From NCBI RefSeq assembly GCF_041435115.1, contig NZ_CP108046.1, positions 4,278,001 through 4,342,000 on the forward strand: a stretch of 64,000 nucleotides of DNA, given 5' to 3'. This DNA comes from Streptomyces sp. NBC_00289. Its GTDB lineage: Bacteria; Actinomycetota; Actinomycetes; Streptomycetales; Streptomycetaceae. The notes below the pieces were generated by a model. The model was not told where the DNA came from. It worked only from the letters and a program-made list of their open reading frames with translations, and searched no databases. Position 1 is the stretch's first letter. Every line of letters starts with the position of its first letter. The translations under genes and the position numbers were made by a program. Positions 35,987-45,220 of this stretch are shown in pieces.

Positions 35987-37600
35987 CTAGCGGAAGCGGA
36001 ACGCCTTCATCAGTCGCAGACTCCGGCTCATGAACGCCGCGTACTTCTCGTCGTCCATGCCCATGGACGGAGCCATCGGCAACAGCCGCTGCTGCGCGAC
36101 CGTCTGTGCCTCGGTGTACTTGAGGATGCCCTCGGAGCCGTGCCGGCGTCCGAGGCCGGAGTCCTTCATGCCGCCCATCGGCGACTGGACGCTGCCGTAC
36201 GCGGGCGCGTAGCCCTCGTTGACGTTCACCGTCCCCGTGCGCAGGCGGGAGGCGACCTCGCGACCGCGCCGGCCGTCCTTCGTCCAGACCGAGGAGTTCA
36301 GGCCGTACGGCGTGGAGTTGGCGAGCTCGACCGCCTCGTCCTCGGTCGTGAAGCGGTAGATCGACACGACCGGGCCGAAGGTCTCCTCGGAGCAGACCGA
36401 CATGGGGGCCTCGACGCCGTCGAGGATGGTCGGCTCGAAGAAGTAGGGGCCGATGTCCGGGCGGGCGACGCCGCCGGCGACGAGCCTGGCGCCCTTGGCG
36501 ACCGCCTCGTCGACGTGCCGGGTGACCGTCTCCAGCTGGCGTTCGCCCACCAGCGAGCCCATGTCGGCGCCGTAGGCGAGGGAGGTGCCGAGCCGCATCG
36601 CCTTCGTGCGGGCGGCGAAGCGCTCGAGGAAGGCGTCCGCGATCGACTCGTGGACGTACAACCGCTCGATGGAGATGCACAGTTGGCCGGCGGAGGAGAA
36701 GCAGGCGCGGACCGCTCCCGCGGCCGCCTTCTCGATGTCGGCGTCCTCGAGCACCACCATGGCGTTCTTGCCGCCCAGTTCGAGGGAGACACCGATCAGG
36801 CGGGCGGCCGCGCCCTGGGCGACCTCGCGGCCGGTGCGGGTGGAGCCGGTGAAGGAGACGTAGTCGGCGTGCCGGACGATCTCCGGGCCCACGACGGGGC
36901 CCTCGCCGAGGACGACCTGGAAGACGTCGGCGGGCAGACCGGCCTCGATCAGCAGGTCCCGCGCCCACAGGGCGGTCAGGCAGGTCTCCGTGTCCGGCTT
37001 CATGACGACGGCGTTGCCCGCGACGAAGGCCGGCAGCGCGTCGCCGACCGACAGCTCCAGCGGGTAGTTCCAGGGCGCTATCTGGCCGACGACTCCGCGC
37101 GGGTGGCGCAGTTCGGTGACCTTCGTGAGGGTCGGGACGGCGCCGGCGTGCCGCTTGGGCCTGAGATAGGCAGGGGCCCTGCGGCCGTAGTGGCGGGCCG
37201 CGACGGCCACGGCCTGGACCTCCTCATGGGCGTGCAGCCGCGCCTTGCCGGTCTCCAGCTGGATCAGGTCGAGCACCTCGGCCTGGCGCTCCAGCACCAG
37301 GTCGTGGAAGCGCAACAGGACGGCGGCGCGCTGCCGTACCGGTGTCCGCGCCCACACCTGCTGGGCCGCGCGGGCCGACTCGTAGGCCTTCTGTACGTCC
37401 TCGGGCGTGGACTCGGGCAGGTCGGCCAGCTTCTCGCCGGTGAACGGCGAGTGGTTGGCGGTCCGTCCGGAGCCGACGACTCCCTTGGTCAGCTGGGCGA
37501 CCAGCTCGGGGGTCACCACGTCGGCGGCGGTACGAGCGCCCTCCGGAGCGGGGGCGAGAGGATTGGTGCCGGTCTTGGCCGGGGCCTGCGCGTCCGTCAT
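35987..37600 (-). CDS. gabD2: Succinate-semialdehyde dehydrogenase (NAD(P)+)
   Basis: A 537-residue aldehyde dehydrogenase closest in pattern to the GabD2 group. It should oxidise succinate semialdehyde to succinate, feeding the TCA cycle. Typical elements: PWNYPLELSVGDALPAFVAG, the Glu motif LELGGKNAM, catalytic Cys in SAGQLCISIER and the C-terminal NVNEGYAPAYGSVQSPMGG. The ATG at 37600 starts MTDAQAPAKTG. It is upstream of the GMC oxidoreductase gene in the same direction (58 bp), suggesting co-transcription. Specificity among related aldehydes is not proven by sequence. Confidence 0.88.
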   Translation of the reverse strand: MTDAQAPAKTGTNPLAPAPEGARTAADVVTPELVAQLTKGVVGSGRTANHSPFTGEKLADLPESTPEDVQKAYESARAAQQVWARTPVRQRAAVLLRFHDLVLERQAEVLDLIQLETGKARLHAHEEVQAVAVAARHYGRRAPAYLRPKRHAGAVPTLTKVTELRHPRGVVGQIAPWNYPLELSVGDALPAFVAGNAVVMKPDTETCLTALWARDLLIEAGLPADVFQVVLGEGPVVGPEIVRHADYVSFTGSTRTGREVAQGAAARLIGVSLELGGKNAMVVLEDADIEKAAAGAVRACFSSAGQLCISIERLYVHESIADAFLERFAARTKAMRLGTSLAYGADMGSLVGERQLETVTRHVDEAVAKGARLVAGGVARPDIGPYFFEPTILDGVEAPMSVCSEETFGPVVSIYRFTTEDEAVELANSTPYGLNSSVWTKDGRRGREVASRLRTGTVNVNEGYAPAYGSVQSPMGGMKDSGLGRRHGSEGILKYTEAQTVAQQRLLPMAPSMGMDDEKYAAFMSRSLRLMKAFRFR

Positions 37601-37753
37601 GAGCCGCAGGGTATGCCGGGGCGGAGACTTTGGGTACCCGTCGGTAATCGGGATTCACCGGGTGCACACATGACGCCAGTGGTCACTGGCAACAAACTCG
37701 CTGATCAGCCTGTTGTTCGGGGAACGCGGGGTCCGGGAGCGGCGGCCCCCGAT

Positions 37754-39451
37754 TCATCCGCCTCCGGCACCCGTGATCCCGAGCCGACCGCGGGCTCCCT
37801 TGAACACGGCCGTGCCCTTCTTCTCGTCCGGCGTGCCCTTGGGCATGTCCACGCGCAGCTCGTACATGCCGCTGTCGGCGGTGAGGACGAACAACTGCAT
37901 GACGCGCGTCGGGGACTCGTCCATGCCGTAGGTCGTGTCGGCGAGGGCCGCCCGGTAGCCGTGGAAGGAGGTGGCGGTCGTCTGCGTACGCGCGTCGCCG
38001 TCGTAGGCGTTCCAGGTGCCGTGCGCCTTCTGCGCCTCGCCCATGGGCGAGCCGGGGGCCTTCGCCCACTGGGTGAGGCGGACCTGGACGGTGTCGTCGA
38101 GGTCGTAGACCACCAGCCTGGGCTGATCAGTCGCACTGCCTTCCCTGGCGGTCTCCTGGTACCCGGCGGGGAGGGTCAGAACGGCACCCATCGCCTTCTC
38201 GGTGTGGGAGATCCACGGGGTTGCGGTGGAGGCGGAATCGGAAGGGGGTACGGCGGCGGGGGCGGAGGTGCGGGTGGGGGTCGGGGTCGGCTTCGTGGTC
38301 GAGCCGCTTTCGGTCTCCGTGAGGTAGGAGGACGTGCCCAGCCAGACGCCGCCGAGGAGGAGGGCGCCGAGCACGACGGCGACCGCGGGGGCGGGGGCGG
38401 TGTTGCGGAGAAGGCGGCGGATTGGCTTCGGGGTGGGGGCTTGGGTGGGAATGGGGGTGGGTATTGGCTCCGGCTCCGGCTCGCGATCCGGCTCCGGCTG
38501 CGGCTTTCGCTCCGGTGCTCCCAGCCGTACGGTCCCCACGTCGTCCGCGAACTCCCGCAGCCCTGAGGCGTCCTGCGTGTCCGTCACGTCCTGTGGGAGC
38601 GTGTCCGGCACCGGCCACCCCTCGGCCACCGCCTCCAGGACCGCGTCGACCTCCTCCGCGCCGGGCCGGCGCTCGGGGTCCTTCGCCAGCAGCCGCACCA
38701 CGAGCGGTCTGAGCGGTCCCGCCTGCTTCGGCTCGGGCGGGTCGGCGGCGAGGATCGCGGCGAGCGTGGACTCCAGGGTCGTACGGCGGAACGGGGACCA
38801 GCCCTCGACCGCGGCGTACAGGAGGACGCCCAGGGACCACAGGTCGGAGGCGGGGCCGGCGCCGCGGCCCGACATCCGCTCGGGGGCGATGAACTCGAGC
38901 GAGCCGACGAACTCGCCGCTCATGGTGAGGGACTCCTCGCCCTGGATGTGGGCGATGCCGAAGTCGGTGAGGACGACCCGGTCGTGCGCGCCGAGCAGGA
39001 CGTTGGCCGGCTTCACGTCGCGGTGCACGATGCCGACGGCGTGCGCGGCGCGCAGGGCGCCGAGGACGGCGCGGCCGATCCGGGCGGACTCGGCGGGCGG
39101 GACGGCCCCACGTCGGAGCAGCTCGTGCAGGGACTCGCCGCGGACCAGCTCCATGACGATCCAGGGCAGTCCGTCCTCGACGACGACGTCGTGGATGGAG
39201 ACGGCGGCGGGATGGTCGACGCGGGCGGCGGCGCGGGCCTCACGGTAGAGCCGGTGCGCGGCCCGCTGGTGGCTCTCGTCCTCCGGGTCACCCGGCAACC
39301 GCGGTTGTTTGACGGCGACTTCGCGCTCCACCCGGTTGTCGAGCGCCCGCCAGACCGTGCCCATGCCGCCGGAGCCGATGCGCTCGACCAGCCGGTAGCG
39401 CCCGCCGATCACCCGGCCCCTGGGGCCACCGCCTGCCCCGCCGTTGCTCAT
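37754..39451 (-). CDS. Membrane-anchored Ser/Thr protein kinase (cluster member 1)
   Basis: A 565-residue receptor-type kinase. The catalytic domain (about 18-280) has GSGGMG glycine loop (27-32), VAVK with Lys48, HRDVKPAN (143-150), DFG (163-165) and APE. A Pro/Glu-rich linker (repeated PEPEP and PTP) leads to one membrane helix (about 354-373). The extracytoplasmic region (about 400-565) has a beta-rich module (GAVLTLPAGYQETAR, then RLVVYDLDDTVQVRLTQW) like that in the neighbouring kinases. The ATG at 39451 gives MSNGGAGGG. The extracellular part presumably senses an envelope signal. Confidence 0.92.
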   Translation of the reverse strand: MSNGGAGGGPRGRVIGGRYRLVERIGSGGMGTVWRALDNRVEREVAVKQPRLPGDPEDESHQRAAHRLYREARAAARVDHPAAVSIHDVVVEDGLPWIVMELVRGESLHELLRRGAVPPAESARIGRAVLGALRAAHAVGIVHRDVKPANVLLGAHDRVVLTDFGIAHIQGEESLTMSGEFVGSLEFIAPERMSGRGAGPASDLWSLGVLLYAAVEGWSPFRRTTLESTLAAILAADPPEPKQAGPLRPLVVRLLAKDPERRPGAEEVDAVLEAVAEGWPVPDTLPQDVTDTQDASGLREFADDVGTVRLGAPERKPQPEPDREPEPEPIPTPIPTQAPTPKPIRRLLRNTAPAPAVAVVLGALLLGGVWLGTSSYLTETESGSTTKPTPTPTRTSAPAAVPPSDSASTATPWISHTEKAMGAVLTLPAGYQETAREGSATDQPRLVVYDLDDTVQVRLTQWAKAPGSPMGEAQKAHGTWNAYDGDARTQTTATSFHGYRAALADTTYGMDESPTRVMQLFVLTADSGMYELRVDMPKGTPDEKKGTAVFKGARGRLGITGAGGG

Positions 39452-39493
39452 GCCCCATGACTACCGTGCGAGGCGCCTTCTTGTCGACGTGGG

Positions 39494-40396
39494 TCAGCCC
39501 TTCCACCGCCCCAGCGTGAGCGCCCCACGCTCGCGCCGAACCTCCACCACGCCCGTCCCCGCGAAATGTGCCGGGATCACCGACTCCTGCTGGTCGGCCG
39601 CCCGTTCCAGGACCCGCTGTCGGCTTGCGGCGGCCTGCCGCGGGTCGAGGCAGAAGCAGCTGCTGCACTCGGGATGCAGGATCTGCACCGGGCTGTGCAG
39701 CAGGTCCCCGACGAAAGCGGCTCGCTCGCCGCGCGAGGAGAGGCGCAGTACGGCGGAACCGGGGGTGTGACCGGGAGCGGATTCCAGGGTGAGGTGCTCG
39801 TCGATCCGGTGCTCCCCGTCCCACAGTTCGGCCTGCCCGGCCCGGTGCACGGGGGCGATGCTGTCCTCGTAGATCAGCCGGTCGTCGGGGCGTACCCCGC
39901 CGCCGTAGCCGCCCTCGGGGCCGAAGTGGGTGTCGTCGGCGGCCGGGAGGAGGTAGCGGGCGTTCGGGAACATGGGCACCCACTCCCCGTCCGCGTCACG
40001 GGTGTTCCAGCCGACGTGGTCGCCGTGAATGTGTGTGTTGACGACGACGTCGACGTCCTCGGGGCGTACCCCGGCCCGCGCGAGACGGCCCGGGAAGTCG
40101 CCCGCCTGGTGGTGGAAGAGCGGGTTGCCGGGCCGGTCGCGTCCGTTGCCGACCCCGGTGTCCACCAGCACGGTCCGCCCGGCGCTGCGCACCACCCAGG
40201 TCTGCAGCGCCACCACGGCACGGTCACTTTCGGGGTCCCAGTGGTCGGGTGCCAACCGGTCCCGGTTGTCCTCCCACACGTCGGAGGCGCAGCCCGGAAC
40301 GAGGTCACGGGCGGGCACGAACGGCACCTGCCACTCGACGACCCGGACGATCTCGACATCACCGATCACGAAGCTCTGTACGGTCTCATCAGCCAT
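39494..40396 (-). CDS. MBL-fold metallo-hydrolase
   Basis: A 300-residue metallo-beta-lactamase-fold enzyme. The zinc motif HxHxDH is in NTHIHGDHVGW (about residue 120), a further His in SAPGHTPGSAVL, a bridging Asp in AAFVGDLLHSP and the last His in VIPAHFAG. The layout fits the lactonase/AttM-like or general hydrolase branch; the substrate is unknown. The ATG at 40396 (MADETVQSF) is preferred over the in-frame GTG six bases earlier. It is divergent from the AraC gene with 105 bp between, so it may be that regulator's target. Confidence 0.88.
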   Translation of the reverse strand: MADETVQSFVIGDVEIVRVVEWQVPFVPARDLVPGCASDVWEDNRDRLAPDHWDPESDRAVVALQTWVVRSAGRTVLVDTGVGNGRDRPGNPLFHHQAGDFPGRLARAGVRPEDVDVVVNTHIHGDHVGWNTRDADGEWVPMFPNARYLLPAADDTHFGPEGGYGGGVRPDDRLIYEDSIAPVHRAGQAELWDGEHRIDEHLTLESAPGHTPGSAVLRLSSRGERAAFVGDLLHSPVQILHPECSSCFCLDPRQAAASRQRVLERAADQQESVIPAHFAGTGVVEVRRERGALTLGRWKG

Positions 40397-40501
40397 GCCC
40401 ACAAGTCTAGGGATCTCGGCTGAGCATTTCGATGACTGATCTGCTCCGCCGAATACGCGAGCGTCTCATCATCGGCTGACGACGAGGTTAGGCTGTCTCT
40501 C

Positions 40502-41428
40502 ATGGACGTGGTGAGTGACGCGATCTCCGCCGTACGCACCGGGCGCCCCTCCTCGAACCGGCTGACGGTGCGAGGGAGCTGGTGCACCCGGCTCGCCCCG
40601 TACGAGGGCGCCGGCTTCCACGTCGTCCTCTCGGGCGGCTGCTCGTTGCTGCCGGACGGGGGCGGCGAGCCGGTGACGCTGGGCGCGGGCGACGTCGTAC
40701 TCCTGCCGCACGGGGCCGGACACGTGCTCGCCGACGGACCCGTGGACGCGGCGCGGGCGGAACGGGCGGTGCCGTTCGAGTCGCTGACCGGCCCCGTCGG
40801 GTCCCTGCGCGGGGAGGGCCGGGAGGCGGAGCTGCTGTGCGGCAAGTACCGCCTCGACCGCAGCCGGGTGCACCCGCTGCTCGCGGAGCTGCCACAGGTC
40901 GTCCACCTGCCCAACCGGGTCGGCGCGGACCCCGAACTCCGGTACGCGGTCGACCTGTTGGCACGGGAGCTGGACGAGCGGCGGCCGGGCGCGTGCCTGG
41001 CGCTGCCGAGCCTGCTCGACCTGCTCCTCGTCTACATGGTCCGCGCGTGGATGGCGCGGGCACGGACGGGCGCGTGGCCCGGCGTGCTGAGCGACCCGGT
41101 GACGACGGCCGCGCTGCGGGCCCTGCACACCGACCCGGCCGCGCCGTGGACCATCGACCGCCTGGCCGCCGAGGCCGGCGTCTCCCGCGCGACCCTCTCC
41201 CGCCGCTTCACCTCACTCGTGGGCCGCCCGCCCATGGCCTACCTGACCTGGTGGCGCCTGACCCTGTCGGCCACCCGCCTCCGCGACTCGGACGCCCCCC
41301 TGGCGACCGTGGCCCGGGAGGCGGGATACGGCAGCCCGTACGCCCTGTCGCACGCGTTCAGCCGCGAGTTCGGGGTGACGCCGGGGCGGTACCGGGAGCT
41401 GGCGGTGAACCGGGGGCGGGAGGCGTAG
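40502..41428 (+). CDS. AraC family transcriptional regulator with cupin domain
   Basis: A 308-residue regulator. The N-terminal half is a cupin-like ligand-binding domain (GGCSLLPDGGGEPVTLGAGD, then VVLLPHGAGHVL). The C-terminal AraC double helix-turn-helix is in WTIDRLAAEAGVSRATLSRR and ATVAREAGYGSPYALSHAFS, followed by the family signature FGVTPGRYREL. It is divergent from the MBL hydrolase gene, the most likely target. The ATG is at 40502. Confidence 0.92.
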   Translation: MDVVSDAISAVRTGRPSSNRLTVRGSWCTRLAPYEGAGFHVVLSGGCSLLPDGGGEPVTLGAGDVVLLPHGAGHVLADGPVDAARAERAVPFESLTGPVGSLRGEGREAELLCGKYRLDRSRVHPLLAELPQVVHLPNRVGADPELRYAVDLLARELDERRPGACLALPSLLDLLLVYMVRAWMARARTGAWPGVLSDPVTTAALRALHTDPAAPWTIDRLAAEAGVSRATLSRRFTSLVGRPPMAYLTWWRLTLSATRLRDSDAPLATVAREAGYGSPYALSHAFSREFGVTPGRYRELAVNRGREA

Positions 41429-41506
41429 CGCCGGCCCCCTGCCTTTCATCCGTGGTTGTGCCTTCGCGGCTCCGTTCAACCGCGGTTTCCTGCCTCGCGG
41501 TTCGGT

Positions 41507-43186
41507 TCAGCCGCGGACGAAGGTGTCCACCGCCACGTCGAAGTACTCCTTCGCCTCCCGCACCTTGCCGACCGGGGCCGACACCCACACGTCGTACAGC
41601 CGGCCGTTCTCCTCCCAGCACAGGTCGTAGGTGTGCCGGGGGCCCTCCGCCGTGCTGAAGCCGTTCCAGGTGAACTCCCAGAGGGCGGCCGCACCGGTGC
41701 GGTGGGTGGTCTCCGTGACCCGGCCGTCGTGGTAACCGGGGTTGGACGAGGGGCCGTCGGCCGCCGCCCGTCGCATCACCCCGAGCGGGCCGCCGGGTTG
41801 GGGGTCGGCGATCTTGATGCCCAGGCGGAAGGCCTTCCCCGGCGACAGGTAGAAGACGCGCTCCCCCTGCGGCTCGCGGGTGAAGCCGTCGGGGACGGCG
41901 AGTGTGAAGCCGGCGGGGTCCTTGGCGGTGCGGTAGCCCGAGGGCGCGGGCGAGTGGGGGGTTCGGTCGCTCGCGCCGGCGCCGGTACCCGTACCGGTAC
42001 CGGCCGTGGCCGACCGGCTGGAGTTCGTCGCGGGGGACGCCCCGGACGGCTGCCCGGAGGGTCGCGCGGGCCGGCTCACGGGTGAGCTCGCCGACGTCAC
42101 CGACGCCCCCGGCCCCGAACTCGTCGGCGTGCCACCCCCGCCACCTCCGTCCCGGTTCACCAGGAGGGCCGCCGCGGAGACCCCCGCGCCCGCCATCGCG
42201 GCGACCAGCAGCGCGGCCACCAGCACCCCCCTGGTGGAGTACGTCTTGTTGGGCGGTACCGGTTCCGCGGCGGTCGGCGCGGGCTCCCGCCGGGGTACGT
42301 CCAGCCGCGTCGGCGTGTACCCGGGCGGTGACGTCGGCATCCGGCCCGTGTCCCGGAAGGCGCGCAGCATCCGTTCTGCCTGAGCCGCGTCCAGCCGTCG
42401 CTCCGGATCGCGCTCCAGCAGCCCCCGTACGACGGGAAGGAGCGGTCCGGCCTGCACGGGCGGGCGGATCTCGTCGAAGACCACCGCGTGCAGGATGCCG
42501 CCCAACGAGTCGCGGCGGAACGGCGATTCGCCGCTCAGGACCGTGCACAGCAGCGCGCCCAGCGACCACAGGTCGGACTCCGGGCCGGTCCTCGCCCCGG
42601 ACATCCGCTCGGGCGCGGTGTACTCGGGGGAGCCGACGAAGGATCCGGTCTCGGTGAGCGTGGTGGCTCCGGCGACCTGGGCGATACCGAAGTCGGTCAG
42701 GACGACCCGGTCGGTGTCGGCTTCCAGCAGGACGTTCGCGGGCTTGATGTCACGGTGCAGGACTCCCGCCGCGTGCGCCGTGCGCAGCGCGCTCAACAGG
42801 CCGATGCCGATGCGGGCTGCCTCGGCGGCGTCGACCGGGCCGCGCGCGGAGACGCGGTCGGCGAGCGAGCCGCCGCCGATCAGGTCCATGACGATGTAGG
42901 GGCGTTCGTCGTGCTCGACGACGTCGTGGACCACGATGATGTGCGGGTGGCGCAACTGCGCGACCGCACGCGCCTCGCGGAGGGTACGGTCGCGTTGCCG
43001 CCGCGCCTCCTCCTCGGAGAGCGTGTCGTCGAGGGGGATCTCCTTGACCGCCACCTGCCTGCCGAGCAGTTGGTCGGTGGCACGCCACACCACGCCCATG
43101 CCGCCGCGCCCGAGCCGCTTCTCCAGCCGGTAACGCCCTGCGATGACGCGGGCGCTGTCCCCCTCGGTCCCCATGCGCCCCATCAT
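41507..43186 (-). CDS. Membrane-anchored Ser/Thr protein kinase (cluster member 2)
   Basis: A 559-residue kinase. Catalytic motifs: GRGGMG (26-31), VAVK with Lys48, HRDIKPAN (144-151), DFG (165-167), and PERMSG in the activation segment. After a linker there is one membrane helix (RGVLVAALLVAAMAGAGVSA), a Gly/Ser/Thr-rich stalk, and a C-terminal module (RTAKDPAGFTLAVPDGFTRE, then RVFYLSPGKAFRLGIKI) shared with its neighbours. The start could be ATG 43186 or ATG 43174 (MGTEGDSARV); the kinase domain is unaffected. Confidence 0.92.
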   Translation of the reverse strand: MMGRMGTEGDSARVIAGRYRLEKRLGRGGMGVVWRATDQLLGRQVAVKEIPLDDTLSEEEARRQRDRTLREARAVAQLRHPHIIVVHDVVEHDERPYIVMDLIGGGSLADRVSARGPVDAAEAARIGIGLLSALRTAHAAGVLHRDIKPANVLLEADTDRVVLTDFGIAQVAGATTLTETGSFVGSPEYTAPERMSGARTGPESDLWSLGALLCTVLSGESPFRRDSLGGILHAVVFDEIRPPVQAGPLLPVVRGLLERDPERRLDAAQAERMLRAFRDTGRMPTSPPGYTPTRLDVPRREPAPTAAEPVPPNKTYSTRGVLVAALLVAAMAGAGVSAAALLVNRDGGGGGGTPTSSGPGASVTSASSPVSRPARPSGQPSGASPATNSSRSATAGTGTGTGAGASDRTPHSPAPSGYRTAKDPAGFTLAVPDGFTREPQGERVFYLSPGKAFRLGIKIADPQPGGPLGVMRRAAADGPSSNPGYHDGRVTETTHRTGAAALWEFTWNGFSTAEGPRHTYDLCWEENGRLYDVWVSAPVGKVREAKEYFDVAVDTFVRG

Positions 43187-43255
43187 GCCGCACCGGACGG
43201 ACCGCCTCCGGGTCGGCGACCGGCCAACTCCGCGGCAGCGGGCGGCAGGCTGTCG

Positions 43256-45055
43256 TCAGGAGCTCTGCGGCTGCCAGCCCTGCAGTACCGCCGTGAACTG
43301 TCGGCGCGTGGTCGCCCAGTCCGCCGCGGGCGAGGACATGTAGATCGCGTACTCGACGCCGTCCCGGGCCACGTACGTCTCCTCGACGGCCCGGCGCGGC
43401 CCCGGGAAGGAGGTGTCCTTGGCCAGCGCGGTCCACGTGTACTCCCACCGTGAGCCGTCGCGGTCCCGGTAGAGGTTCTTCTCCAGCGACACCCGGTTGT
43501 AGTCGAGCAGCCGCACCCGCAACTGCTCGTCCAGGTCCAACTGGTGCTGATACCCGTCGGCGAAGTCCGGCGAGGGATCGACGGCGATGCGGACGAAGTG
43601 CTCCCCGCCGTCGGGCGTGTAGTCGATCTGCTCGATGCCGCCCTTGACGCTGGCGACCTCCCGCTTCCAGCCCTTGGGCAGATAGAGGCTGAAGCCCGCG
43701 GGATCATCCACCTTGACCCAGCTCGCGGGAACGGTGCCGGGGGTCGTCGTGCTGCCGTCCGTCGCCCCGGGCGACGGGCCGGTGCTCCGGCTGGGCTCCG
43801 GCGAGACGCTCGCGTTGTCCTGCTCGCGCTTCGCTTCCCACGCCTGCAGCCCGACCACCGTGCCCCCGCCGACGAGCGCGGCGACGACGATGACGAGCGC
43901 CCGGGTGCGCCACCGGCGCCGTCCGGGCGGCGCCTCGGGACCGACGGCCGTCGCCGACGTCACCGACCCGTAGGGGGCGCCGGAAGCCGGGTGGTACGCC
44001 GTCGAGGCCCCGGGGTACGGCGTCGATGTCGCCGAAGGGTACGGCGTCCCGGTCGCGGAGGGATAGGGCGTCCCGGTTGCGGGGGAATACGGCGAGGCGG
44101 TTCCGGAGGGGAACGGCGACGCGGCCGCCGGCCCCGGCCCCATGGGCGGCCCGGTGAGCCCGGTGCGGGAGTCCGGTTCGTGGTGGGGACCGCCGTACTG
44201 CGTCCGCACGTACGCCTGCGCCTCGTGCGGCCGGCGCCCCTCCGCCGCCTGGGCGAGCAGGTGCTCGGCCGCGGAGGCGTCGGGCCGTGCGGCGGGGTCC
44301 TTGTGCAGCAGCGCGGCGATGACGGGCGCGAGCGGACCGGCATGGCTCGGCTCCGCGGCCTCCTCCTCGACCACGGCCTGCATGGTGGTCAGCGGCGAGG
44401 TGCGGCGGAACGGCGACCTGCCCTCGACCGCCGTGTACAGCGTGGCGCCGAGCGCCCACAGGTCCGAGGACGCTCCCGGATCGTGCCCGCGGACCCGCTC
44501 GGGGGCGAGGTAGTCGACCGAGCCGACGACCTCTCCCGTACGGGTGATGGTGGTGTCGCCCTCGATCTGTGCGATGCCGAAGTCGGTGAGGAGCACGCGT
44601 CCGTCGTGGCCCAGGAGCACGTTGCCGGGCTTCACGTCGCGGTGCAGCACGCCGGCCGCGTGGGCGGCGCGCAGCGCGCGCAGCACCCACAGTCCGATGC
44701 GCGCGGCCTCCGTCGGCTCGACGCGCCCGCGCTCCTTGACCGCGTCGGCCAGCGAGTGGCCCTCGACCAGTTCCATCACGATCCACGGCCGACCGTCGTG
44801 CTCGAGCACGTCGTGCACGGTGACGACCGCGGAGTGATTGATCCGAGCCGCGGCACGCGCCTCCGCGCGGGTGCGGGCGAGCAGCCTGGGCCGGTCACTT
44901 TCGGACACATAGAGGGCGGCGGTCAGCTCCTTGATCGCGACGGCCCGGTGCAGCACCTCATCGTGCGCACGCCACACCCGGCCCATGCCGCCGCTGCCGA
45001 TCGCCTCGGCGAGCCGATAGCGCCCCGCGAGGAGCAGGCCCTGCATCTGATTCAC
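43256..45055 (-). CDS. Membrane-anchored Ser/Thr protein kinase (cluster member 3)
   Basis: A 599-residue kinase. Motifs: GSGGMG (20-25), VAIK with Lys42, HRDVKPGN (138-145), DFG (158-160) and PERVRG. The linker has a repeated (S/A)TGTPYPSAT-type sequence (about 325-365), reflecting a short tandem DNA repeat near 44000-44110. A membrane helix (ALVIVVAALVGGGTVVGLQ) precedes the extracytoplasmic module DPAGFSLYLPKGWKREV, ending in VLQGWQPQSS. The GTG at 45055 is chosen because VNQMQGLLLAGRYRL starts just before the kinase domain behind GCGGGG; ATG 45046 is an alternative. Confidence 0.92.
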   Translation of the reverse strand: MNQMQGLLLAGRYRLAEAIGSGGMGRVWRAHDEVLHRAVAIKELTAALYVSESDRPRLLARTRAEARAAARINHSAVVTVHDVLEHDGRPWIVMELVEGHSLADAVKERGRVEPTEAARIGLWVLRALRAAHAAGVLHRDVKPGNVLLGHDGRVLLTDFGIAQIEGDTTITRTGEVVGSVDYLAPERVRGHDPGASSDLWALGATLYTAVEGRSPFRRTSPLTTMQAVVEEEAAEPSHAGPLAPVIAALLHKDPAARPDASAAEHLLAQAAEGRRPHEAQAYVRTQYGGPHHEPDSRTGLTGPPMGPGPAAASPFPSGTASPYSPATGTPYPSATGTPYPSATSTPYPGASTAYHPASGAPYGSVTSATAVGPEAPPGRRRWRTRALVIVVAALVGGGTVVGLQAWEAKREQDNASVSPEPSRSTGPSPGATDGSTTTPGTVPASWVKVDDPAGFSLYLPKGWKREVASVKGGIEQIDYTPDGGEHFVRIAVDPSPDFADGYQHQLDLDEQLRVRLLDYNRVSLEKNLYRDRDGSRWEYTWTALAKDTSFPGPRRAVEETYVARDGVEYAIYMSSPAADWATTRRQFTAVLQGWQPQSS

Positions 45056-45220
45056 GTTGCCCCGCAATGCTCTTGACTGAGTCAGATTAAGGAGCGCCAC
45101 GCGCCGAGGGGAACCAGGGGGCGCCAAGGAGACCGCACTGTGACGGTTGTCGCTTCCCGCGCCGGGAGTAAACCGTCGGCGCCTTCGCTGCGTACCGTCA
45201 CGCCTGGAGCAGGCGAATCG

